A stretch of DNA of 6,111 nt from Pseudomonadota bacterium (GTDB taxonomy: Bacteria; Pseudomonadota; Gammaproteobacteria; Burkholderiales; SCOH01), in NCBI GenBank assembly GCA_030917985.1, contig JAUPTR010000332.1:1-6111 (forward strand), read 5' to 3'. Below, piece after piece: positions 1 to 6,016 of the stretch; within the stretch, counting starts at the first letter, position 1, and each line of letters starts with the position of its first letter. The translations under genes were made by a program, and so were the position numbers. The notes below the pieces were generated by a model. The model was not told the origin of the DNA, did not search any database, and was given only the letters and a program-made list of their open reading frames with translations.

Positions 1-1
1 G

Positions 2-910
2 CGCAATGAGGCATTCGATCTGATCCTGATGGATATGCAGATGCCGCACATGGATGGCCTGGAGGCCACCCGGGCGATTCGCCGTTTGCCGGCACATGCC
101 GATACGCCGATTGTGGCAATGACCGCCAATGCCTTTGCCGAAGACCGCGAAGCCTGCATGGATGCGGGTATGAACGATTTTGTCGGCAAGCCGGTGGAGC
201 CGGACGTGTTGTATGCCACCTTGCTCAAGTGGTTGCCGCCGGTGTTGCCGGAAAACCTGCGCCTGGATTGGCAGGAAGGCGCCGGGGTGGATGAGGATGA
301 CGCGCTGTTGCAGCAACTGCAGCAGATCGGCGGGCTGGATCTGCAGCGCGGCCTGGCAACGATGAACGGCAAGGTGGCGAAATACGCACGCCTGCTGCGG
401 CTGTTTGCCGAAAGCCATCGGCATGATTCGCGGCAGATTGCCGACGCACTGGCCACCGCAGACTGGCCGTCACTGTTTCAGCTGGTGCATCGGCTCAAGG
501 GGTCGCTTGGCCAGCTTGGTGCCACACACGCCGCGCAGCTGGCAAGTGATCTGCATGATCTGTTGCCGGATGTTGCCGATCATGCGCAGCTGGCGCTTCT
601 GTCCGCACAGCTGGCGCAGGTGCTGGATGCTTTTCTGGCCGGGATCGAGCGCCTGCCGGCGGCGGTGTTGCCCGCCGGGCCAACGCCAGACCGGCAGCAA
701 TTGTTGCTGCTACTGGCGCAGTTGCAGGGGCTGCTGCAAAGCGGAGATCTGCAGGCCGCCGAGATTGCAGCACAGAACAAGGCACTGCTGCTGCAATCGC
801 TGGGCGATGCCGGGGTCCGCCTGTTGACGCTGATCGAGCAATTTGACTATGAAATGGCGGCACATCACCTGCAGCAGATCAGCCCGCAGCTGCAAGCACC
901 CCCTGTCTGA
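2..910 (+). CDS. Hybrid sensor histidine kinase or multidomain response regulator, C-terminal part (REC + HPt), 5'-truncated
   Basis: This is the end of a phosphorelay protein; the frame is already open at the window's first bases, so the N-terminus (probably sensor and kinase domains) lies outside. The receiver domain is seen from its phosphoacceptor strand onward: LMDMQMPHMDG, with the acceptor Asp at codon 32-34, then the switch region IVAMTANAF and the conserved Lys in VGKP (codon 188-190). About 80 residues later comes an HPt domain with the motif VHRLKGSLGQLGA, whose His at 488-490 is the expected phosphorylated residue. A helical, Leu/Gln-rich tail of about 80 residues follows, ending FDYEMAAHHLQQI before the TGA. 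REC followed by HPt is the usual C-terminal order of BarA/EvgS-type hybrid kinases, which pass phosphate His-Asp-His-Asp to a separate regulator. The ligand and target regulator cannot be read here. A stand-alone REC-HPt protein is possible but less likely. It converges on the PEP-CTERM gene. Confidence 0.9.
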   Translation, partial: RNEAFDLILMDMQMPHMDGLEATRAIRRLPAHADTPIVAMTANAFAEDREACMDAGMNDFVGKPVEPDVLYATLLKWLPPVLPENLRLDWQEGAGVDEDDALLQQLQQIGGLDLQRGLATMNGKVAKYARLLRLFAESHRHDSRQIADALATADWPSLFQLVHRLKGSLGQLGATHAAQLASDLHDLLPDVADHAQLALLSAQLAQVLDAFLAGIERLPAAVLPAGPTPDRQQLLLLLAQLQGLLQSGDLQAAEIAAQNKALLLQSLGDAGVRLLTLIEQFDYEMAAHHLQQISPQLQAPPV

Positions 911-950
911 TATTGGGCAGGCGGGCTGCAGGCGGCTCTGGTATTGCCTC

Positions 951-994
951 GCAGGCCGGCCTGCAAGCCGCGCCAGGCTTGCCTTGCAGGCCGG
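951..994. terminator. Nested hairpin between convergent genes, probable bidirectional terminator
   Basis: The 91-bp gap between two convergent stop codons holds strong dyad symmetry. The inner stem is GCAAGCC (963-969) with GGCTTGC (976-982), around a 6-nt loop. The outer stem is CCGGCCT (956-962) with AGGCCGG (988-994), leaving a 5-nt bulge at 983-987. An alternative pairing is CCGGCCTGCAA (956-966) with TTGCAGGCCGG (984-994). The left edge is also a perfect 14-bp palindrome (951-964). Its position and stability suit a terminator shared by both genes. Neither side has a T tract, so it may instead act as a transcript-end stabiliser or a pause site. Confidence 0.55.
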
Positions 995-1001
995 TGCCTG
1001 A

Positions 1002-1586
1002 TCAGCGGCGACGCGCTGCGCGCGCACCCAGCAGCAGCAAGCCGGCGCTGAGCATGGCCCAGGTGCCGGGCTCGGGCACTGCCTGGATGGTGGCGGCTGC
1101 CGCCAGATTGAACTGCGGTGTGTTCCCCGGCTGCAACTCGGCGCTCAGCAGATTGCCGTCAATATCCTGCGTCAGCAGCGGCGTGTAGGCGCCATCCAGC
1201 AGTTTCAGTGCAAATGTATTGCCCGAGCCGTTGGCGGCATGTTGCCAGGCGCCGGCAAAATCCAGATCAAAACTCAGGTTTGCCGAAAAAACCACCGGCT
1301 GCAGCCAGTCGGAAATGCTGCCGTTGTCGCTGGACAGGCTGATGCTGCCGTCAGCGTTGAACACGGTGCCATCGGCCCATTCTGCCGGGCCGTTGAGGTT
1401 GATGCCGAGCAACTGGCGGATTGTGGCTTGCGCCGATGGCGAGTCGCTCAGGCCGATCAGCGAAAAGTTGATGTAGCCGGTCTGGCCGCTGAGGCTGCTG
1501 GAATCGACATTGACCTGATAGCCGGCCTGGACTGCGCTGCTGGCCAGCAACAGGGCTGCGCCGAACAAGGATGCGGAAAATTTCAT
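1002..1586 (-). CDS. PEP-CTERM sorting domain-containing secreted protein
   Basis: This 194-residue protein is predicted to be exported and processed at the cell envelope. Residues 1-21 form a signal peptide (MKFSASLFGAALLLASSAVQA) with a likely cut after AQA motif VQA. The mature part is rich in Ser, Asn, Asp and Gly, has no Cys, and looks like a beta-sandwich. The C-terminus is a textbook PEP-CTERM signal: VPEPGTWAM at 170-178, a short hydrophobic stretch (about 176-188) and a basic end, ARAARRR. In this family an exosortase recognises PEP, cleaves, and releases or anchors the protein, often in strains making extracellular polysaccharide; no exosortase gene lies here. The middle region (YQVNVDSSSLSGQTGYINF, then LSFDLDF and FALKLLD) resembles a recurrent small PEP-CTERM family, NF038129 by memory and unchecked. 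The ATG at 1586 is favoured because the signal peptide begins there; the ribosome site is weak (AAGAG). It starts 48 bp after the nuclease stop, so it is probably co-transcribed. Its function is unknown. Confidence 0.9.
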   Translation of the reverse strand: MKFSASLFGAALLLASSAVQAGYQVNVDSSSLSGQTGYINFSLIGLSDSPSAQATIRQLLGINLNGPAEWADGTVFNADGSISLSSDNGSISDWLQPVVFSANLSFDLDFAGAWQHAANGSGNTFALKLLDGAYTPLLTQDIDGNLLSAELQPGNTPQFNLAAAATIQAVPEPGTWAMLSAGLLLLGARAARRR

Positions 1587-1606
1587 GGTTCTGCTCTTTC
1601 GGGTAA

Positions 1607-1629
1607 GGGCGGTGGCTGCGCCACCACCC
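1607..1629 (-). other. Hairpin in the nuclease/PEP-CTERM intercistronic gap
   Basis: GGTGGC (1611-1616) pairs with GCCACC (1620-1625) around a 3-nt loop. After one C/A mismatch, GGG (1607-1609) pairs with CCC (1627-1629), which lengthens the stem. It lies in the 48-bp gap between the nuclease stop and the PEP-CTERM start. There is no T run after it on the leftward transcript, so a full terminator is unlikely. It could set the relative amounts of the two messages, for example as a 3' stability element or partial attenuator; that role is inferred only. Confidence 0.35.
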
Positions 1630-1634
1630 GATCA

Positions 1635-4343
1635 TCAATTGGCTACATATACCAGCGGCTGATAGCCGATGGCGGTTTTTGCCGGGTTGTTAAAGCGCAG
1701 CGGCAAGCTGATTTTCTGCCCGGCGGCTATCGGTGCTTCAACGCGCAGATAGGGCACGCCGCTCAGATAACCCCAGGCATTGGCCAGGCTCACACCGGCA
1801 GGCAGGTTGCGCAATGCCACCAGCAGCGGCTTGTTGATGGCAGCCGAGGCGGTGAGGGTGAGCGTGCCGTTATAGGTTTTGCTGGCGAAGTTGTAGCTCA
1901 GGCCACTTTTGAGCATGCCGAACTGGCTGGAGATATCGCTGACCTGCGGCGGCAGGTTCAGGCGTGCCACTTCCGGTTCATGGTCGCTGGCCTGGTCGGC
2001 AAATTCGCTGTTGACGTGCACGATGTCATAGTCGGCCACCCCCTGCAGCGCCTGGCTGACCATGATGTGATCCAGTACCTGCGCGTTGCCGTCATAGATA
2101 TAGGTATAACGTTCCGCCTCGGGCAGGGTTTCCACCAGATCGGCAAGGCCGGCGTTTTTCAGGGTGCTCAACGGTCGCGAGAACTGGAAGTCGTTCAGAT
2201 CTCCCAGCACCACTACCTTGGCCTGCGGGGCGAGTGTGGCGGCATGCTGCACAAAGTTGGCCACAATCTCGGCCTGGCGCTGGCGCTGGGTTTCCGATGT
2301 CAGTGCTGGTGGCTGATAGCGGCCGAACAAGGGCTGATCGCCACCCTTGGAGTTGAAGTGGTTGGCAATCACGATGACGCCGTGGCCGTTGAAGCGGAAC
2401 TCGCCGGCCAGCGGCTTGCGGCTGCTGGCAAAGGCGCTGTCGCTCGGGGCAATGCGGCCCGGGCTGTATTGCAGGCACGCGCCCGCATCACACGGCTGTA
2501 GTGTGTTGGCAGTGAGGCTACCGGCCCCGGCGCGGTCGACAAAGGTGACGCGCAGCGGGTTGAACAGGAAGCCGACACGAATATTGCCACCCGGCTCGCC
2601 ACCATCCTGGCCATCCACCGGATCAATCTGGCGGAACTGGTATGCCGGGCCGCCTGCCGCGCTGATGGCGGCAATCAGTCGGGCATAGGTCTGGCTGGCG
2701 CTGACCACGCCATTATTGGTGGCTCCATTGTCGTCCTGGATTTCCATCAGACCGACGATATCCGGGCTTTGCAGGTTGCCGACCACGGTTTGTGCCAGAC
2801 GGCTGAATTTGGCCGCGTCATCGCCGGCATCGAGGTTTTCCACGTTGAACGACGCCACCGACAATTCATCAAGCTGTTGCTTGCGCGTGGTTTCCGCGCT
2901 CAGTGCCATGTCGATCTTGCTGCCGATATGGCTGGCCAGCAGCTTGAAATTGCCGAAATTGTAATCAAGCACACCCTCCACCTGCGTCAGCATGTCGCCG
3001 CTATTCATCACGGGCGTGGTGACACTGCCGTCATCGAGAATGATCCGCTCCGGATTGAAGTCGTCAGCGGCAATCACCAGTGCGCCACGGTTGTTGCGCA
3101 CGCTGGCATAAGCACCTGCATCAGCCAGCAGCGATACCTCGCCGTAGCTGTTGCGCGGCCCGGTTGCCACCGCCTGATTCAGCTGCAGGCGCATGCCCTC
3201 CAGGCTTTCCCAGAAATCGATGCCTTGGCTCAGATCCAGCTGTGCGGCATTTTCCACATTGCCGTTGACTGCCGAAATCTGCTTGCCCGGTGGCGTGCGG
3301 CCGCCCGCGCCAATCACCACCGCTGCCGGCAGGGCGTTGCCGGACGACAGCACGCTCACCTGCGGATTGCCGCCAATCTGGGTGGTAGACAGATTGCCGG
3401 TGCCGCCCGATCCACCGGGGCGGAACTCGCTGATGCTGCCGCTTACGCTCACTGCATCACCCGGCGCCACGGTCGGCGCGCTGCCGGTGTAGACAAAAAT
3501 GCCTTCCGAGGTGGCTGCATCGTTGTCCGGTTGGGTGTCCTGCATGTAAAAGCCATTGCTGCGCAGCAGGGTTACCACGCCCGGCACCGCAGTGACCGCC
3601 TGCCCCAGCAGCGGCGACAGGTGGGCTTTGCCCTGGATGTCGCGGATACGCACGCTGGCACCGTTGTTGCCACCGCCATTGTTGCCGCCGTTATCGCCGC
3701 CATTGCCGCTGCAACTGGCGAAAGGGGTGGCTGCGTTGCGCGGCGCGGGCGCTGCCGCGCTGAAATCGGCGGCATTGTTGTTGCTGTCGTTGCAGCCATT
3801 GTTGCCACGCAGCACGGCCTGGGTGTTGGATGCTGCGGGTGCCGCGCCACTGCCTTCAAAGCCGCCGGCCGAGCCATAACCGACCAGATCGGCGATATCG
3901 GCATTCGGCAGGCAGTTGCTGCTGCAGTTGAGGGCGGTATTGTTTTTGACCAGCGCCACCTTGCCATTGCTGGCACCCATGGCAATGCTGCCGCTGAAAT
4001 CTGCGGCTGGCAGCGCAGCGGCGGCGGTGTTGGTGCCGGCTGCCTGCTGCACCAGCAGGTATTGCCCCGGCTGGATCATGCCGCCGAGTGCCGTTTTCTG
4101 CCAGCTGGTGCCGCTGGCCGAGGCGTATTGCACGCTCCAGCCGCTCAGGTCAACCGCACTGGCGCCGTTGTTGAACAATTCGATGAAATCGTTTTTCAGT
4201 GGCGCGCCACCGTTGCCGCCGCCGCCATAAACCTGGCTGATCAGCACCGTGGCCGATGCCGGCGCTGCAGCCAGTGCCATGCCCACCAGCAAACTCAGCC
4301 ACTGCGGCCGGCAATGCGCTGGTTGTGCGTTCCAATCTGTCAT
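1635..4343 (-). CDS. ExeM/NucH-family extracellular endonuclease with N-terminal lamin-tail domain
   Basis: This 902-residue secreted nuclease should cut extracellular DNA. A signal peptide (about 1-31, ending AAAPASA) leads into a lamin-tail-like domain (about 32-210: ISQVYGGGGN, NDFIELFNN, VDLSGWSVQY). A Gly/Asn linker follows (about 212-228), then OB-like beta regions (about 231-490, including GFYMQDTQPDND and YGEVSLLAD). The endonuclease/exonuclease/phosphatase domain spans about 493-797. Its catalytic signatures are SFNVEN (499-503), LMEIQDD with E534, NHFNSKGGD with H662, GDLNDF with D715/N717, LDH (757-759) and SDHEP with D787/H788. These match the metal-dependent DNase I-like fold, so activity is expected. 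Six Cys in the mature protein could form disulfides. The last 100 residues are a beta-rich module (LPAGVSLANAWG, FNNPAKTAIGY), not the GlyGly-CTERM tail known from Shewanella ExeM. The ATG at 4343 is chosen because it starts the signal peptide and follows GGAG by 7 nt; the frame extends to 4586 only through the neighbour's terminator. Confidence 0.92.
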   Translation of the reverse strand: MTDWNAQPAHCRPQWLSLLVGMALAAAPASATVLISQVYGGGGNGGAPLKNDFIELFNNGASAVDLSGWSVQYASASGTSWQKTALGGMIQPGQYLLVQQAAGTNTAAAALPAADFSGSIAMGASNGKVALVKNNTALNCSSNCLPNADIADLVGYGSAGGFEGSGAAPAASNTQAVLRGNNGCNDSNNNAADFSAAAPAPRNAATPFASCSGNGGDNGGNNGGGNNGASVRIRDIQGKAHLSPLLGQAVTAVPGVVTLLRSNGFYMQDTQPDNDAATSEGIFVYTGSAPTVAPGDAVSVSGSISEFRPGGSGGTGNLSTTQIGGNPQVSVLSSGNALPAAVVIGAGGRTPPGKQISAVNGNVENAAQLDLSQGIDFWESLEGMRLQLNQAVATGPRNSYGEVSLLADAGAYASVRNNRGALVIAADDFNPERIILDDGSVTTPVMNSGDMLTQVEGVLDYNFGNFKLLASHIGSKIDMALSAETTRKQQLDELSVASFNVENLDAGDDAAKFSRLAQTVVGNLQSPDIVGLMEIQDDNGATNNGVVSASQTYARLIAAISAAGGPAYQFRQIDPVDGQDGGEPGGNIRVGFLFNPLRVTFVDRAGAGSLTANTLQPCDAGACLQYSPGRIAPSDSAFASSRKPLAGEFRFNGHGVIVIANHFNSKGGDQPLFGRYQPPALTSETQRQRQAEIVANFVQHAATLAPQAKVVVLGDLNDFQFSRPLSTLKNAGLADLVETLPEAERYTYIYDGNAQVLDHIMVSQALQGVADYDIVHVNSEFADQASDHEPEVARLNLPPQVSDISSQFGMLKSGLSYNFASKTYNGTLTLTASAAINKPLLVALRNLPAGVSLANAWGYLSGVPYLRVEAPIAAGQKISLPLRFNNPAKTAIGYQPLVYVAN

Positions 4344-4350
4344 GTCAATT

Positions 4351-4357
4351 CTCCACC
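4351..4357 (-). promoter_or_regulatory. Ribosome binding site of the nuclease gene
   Basis: On the leftward strand GGTGGAG precedes the ATG at 4343, with 7 nt between GGAG and the start. This decides the start over the in-frame ATG 81 codons upstream (4586), which lies inside the coding end of the TonB-like gene. Confidence 0.7.
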
Positions 4358-4384
4358 CGTGTAGACGGCTTTTTAAAGGCGGAA

Positions 4385-4411
4385 AGTGTAGGCGAGGCGT
4401 GTTAACGCCAA
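4385..4411 (-). promoter_or_regulatory. Weak candidate promoter for the nuclease/PEP-CTERM unit, overlapping a dyad
   Basis: A promoter is expected between the terminator at 4465 and the nuclease start. The best sigma-70-like pair on the leftward strand is TTGGCG (4411-4406) and TACACT (4390-4385), with a short 15-bp spacer. This would give a leader of roughly 35 nt. An inverted repeat, GGCGT-N4-ACGCC (4396-4409), sits across the -35 and spacer and could be an operator. The match is poor and other sites are possible. Confidence 0.22.
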
Positions 4412-4464
4412 ATTGCAGCCAGATGAATATTTGCCCTGGCCGATATCTGCAGCCGCTGCCGCAG

Positions 4465-4497
4465 ATAAATAAAAAAGCCGCTTCGGAAAAGCGGCTT
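4465..4497 (-). terminator. Intrinsic terminator of the TonB-like gene
   Basis: Read leftward, AAGCCGCTT (4497-4489) pairs perfectly with AAGCGGCTT (4483-4475) around a 5-nt loop. The stem runs straight into a T-rich tract (4476-4465, TTTTTTATTTA). It begins 25 nt past the TAG of the TonB-like gene. This is a canonical Rho-independent terminator, so the nuclease downstream should have its own promoter. Confidence 0.92.
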
Positions 4498-4522
4498 GTG
4501 AATGGTGGTCTGGCTGATCCGG

Positions 4523-5806
4523 CTATTCGCGGAATTCCAGATCCACCATGGCGGTTTCGGTTTTGCCGGTGCCTTCGTAACGCCATTTTTTCAGCGACCA
4601 GATTGCCGGGCGGATGAACAGGCGGCTGGGTTTTGATTCCACGATCTGGATGTCGGCCACGTTGCCTTTTTCATCAACGGTGAGTTTTGCCTTGACCCTG
4701 CCACGGTGGACGTCGGAAAGCAGCGCCTCCGGCGGAAAATCAGGTGTGTCGCGGTGGAGCAGCTTCAGTGTTTTTTTCTCGGCTCCGTTGTCGCCGGCTG
4801 TCTCGTTGCTGCGGGCAGGCTGTGGCAGGGGTGGCGGAGCTATGGATGCCAGCACCACTGGCGCTGCCGGGGCGGGGGCCGCCGGTGTTGCATTGAATAC
4901 TGTCGGGGCCGTGGCCAGCGGCGGTGCTACTGGCAGTGTTGCCGGCGCGCTTGCCGTCGGGGTCGGCGCGGGAGCCGGTGTTGCCAGCGGTGTGCCGGGG
5001 CTGGCTGCCTGCGGCTGTGCAACCGTGCGCAGCGGCGGCGTTTCGCTGATGCTTTCGTTGGCTGCCAGCGGCCCGCTGCTGCGCGCCGCCATGTTGTTGC
5101 CCGGCGCTTGTGCCTGCACGTGCGTTTGTGCAACGGGTGCAGGCTGCGCGCTGGCCTTGTTGCTGGCCGTTTGCGCTTGTTTTTCAGGCTTGGCGGGCTT
5201 TTCGGCCTCGGTGTGTGCCGCAATTTTGCCGCTCTTGACCCTGGCCGGTGCTTCGTCAATCTGGCGAATGTAATTGGCCCATGCCTGCAGATTGCTGTCG
5301 GGGGCATCACTGCCAATCTCGGCAAACATCTGCTGATCATTGGCCGCGTGCTCGCCAATACGTGGCGGCTCGGCACGGTTGGCCCAGATCATGCCACCTG
5401 CCGCCACCATGATGCCGGCAAAAAAGCCGCCTACGACTTTCGGTCGCAGGGCGCTGGTTCTGGGGCGGCGGCGCGCTGCAGGTTTGATGCCGGCATCGGC
5501 ATACACCGTGGCTGCGCCGGTTGCCGGCCTGGCCGGTGCAGGCTTGACGGCAGCCGGCGCCAGCGGCCCGGTATTGCTGTACAGCAAGCCAAGTTCCACC
5601 ATGCGGTCGAGATCCTGCAGGAAACGTTCGCGGCCATAATGAGCCGTTTCGCCGGAGAAGACTTGCTCAAGTTCCAGCAGATGGATTTTATCGGTACAGC
5701 TGCGCAACATCTTGCGCTGGGGCAGGCTCAGGCCAAGCTGGGGAAGTTCCAGCTCGTCACTGCCTGCGGTGGTGCGGTAGAACACGATCGCGGCACGCGA
5801 GGTCAT
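4523..5806 (-). CDS. TonB-like energy transducer protein with N-terminal cytoplasmic domain
   Basis: This 427-residue inner-membrane protein ends in a TonB C-terminal-type domain (about 349-427). The signs are TPDFPPEAL, GRVKAKLTVDEKGNVADIQIVE, then LKKWRYEG and a final VDLEFRE, the pattern by which TonB-family proteins contact outer-membrane receptors. A Pro/Ala-rich spacer (about 220-330) fits a periplasm-spanning stretch. Unlike classical TonB, whose membrane anchor is at the N-terminus, the single predicted transmembrane segment is internal (about 124-141, VVGGFFAGIMVAAGGMIW) after a basic RRRPR stretch. It follows a soluble region. Residues 1-80 are helical (LGLSLPQRKMLRS, RFLQDLDRMVELGLL) and could be a small winged-helix-like or protein-binding domain; that is inference. 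The ATG at 5806 is chosen because GAGGAG lies 8 nt upstream; a GTG at 5830 would put that site inside the gene. It ends in a clear terminator, and no exbB/exbD is adjacent. The energy source and partner receptor are unknown. Confidence 0.8.
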   Translation of the reverse strand: MTSRAAIVFYRTTAGSDELELPQLGLSLPQRKMLRSCTDKIHLLELEQVFSGETAHYGRERFLQDLDRMVELGLLYSNTGPLAPAAVKPAPARPATGAATVYADAGIKPAARRRPRTSALRPKVVGGFFAGIMVAAGGMIWANRAEPPRIGEHAANDQQMFAEIGSDAPDSNLQAWANYIRQIDEAPARVKSGKIAAHTEAEKPAKPEKQAQTASNKASAQPAPVAQTHVQAQAPGNNMAARSSGPLAANESISETPPLRTVAQPQAASPGTPLATPAPAPTPTASAPATLPVAPPLATAPTVFNATPAAPAPAAPVVLASIAPPPLPQPARSNETAGDNGAEKKTLKLLHRDTPDFPPEALLSDVHRGRVKAKLTVDEKGNVADIQIVESKPSRLFIRPAIWSLKKWRYEGTGKTETAMVDLEFRE

Positions 5807-6016
5807 GGTTGTTTCTCCTCTGTATGTCACATGCCGTCAACCACACCTCACCTGATGTCTGCGGTCGAAAGCCTGCGGGGAGCCCCGGTGGTCTGCGTTG
5901 AGCCAAAAGTCCGATCGTGTCGGCCTTCAGGAAGGCACTGCTTTATTGGCTGTGCAGGCGAATCGCTGCGTCACGCGGTGCTCGAAAGCTTGCCTGCCTA
6001 TCGATAGGCCTCGCTT
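5807..6016. other. Intergenic region upstream of the TonB-like gene, with several dyads
   Basis: No convincing gene or promoter is seen here. It should contain the leftward promoter of the TonB-like gene, but no good -35/-10 pair was found. Visible structures are CGGG-N4-CCCG near 5877-5888, GCCTT-N4-AAGGC (5923-5936) and a perfect 14-bp palindrome GCCTATCGATAGGC (5996-6009). A 50-codon frame (5855-6007, +) lacks a ribosome site and is not called as a gene. A small RNA or a mobile repeat margin cannot be excluded. Confidence 0.5.
5815..5820 (-). promoter_or_regulatory. Ribosome binding site of the TonB-like gene
   Basis: GAGGAG on the leftward strand lies 8 nt before the ATG at 5806. It fixes that ATG as the start and argues against the in-frame GTG eight codons earlier. 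Confidence 0.75.

Noticed and set aside
1239..2501. Long + strand open frame (420 codons) opposite the PEP-CTERM and nuclease genes
   Set aside because: It is antisense to two well-supported genes, shows no recognisable domain, and is the type of shadow frame expected in GC-rich coding DNA.
2769..4364. Long + strand open frame (531 codons) opposite the nuclease gene
   Set aside because: The opposite strand has a signal peptide, ordered domains and full catalytic motifs. This frame has only low-complexity Ala/His/Arg/Gly composition.
5807..5830. GTG start at 5830 for the TonB-like gene
   Set aside because: It would place the GAGGAG ribosome site inside the coding sequence and has no ribosome site of its own.
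5923..5936. Intrinsic terminator at the GCCTT/AAGGC hairpin
   Set aside because: The stem is only 5 bp and no T run follows it directly on either strand.
4706..6007. Long + strand open frame (433 codons) opposite the TonB-like gene
   Set aside because: It mirrors the Pro/Ala-rich region as Arg/Cys/Gly-rich sequence with no domain. The opposite strand has a good ribosome site, TonB domain and terminator.
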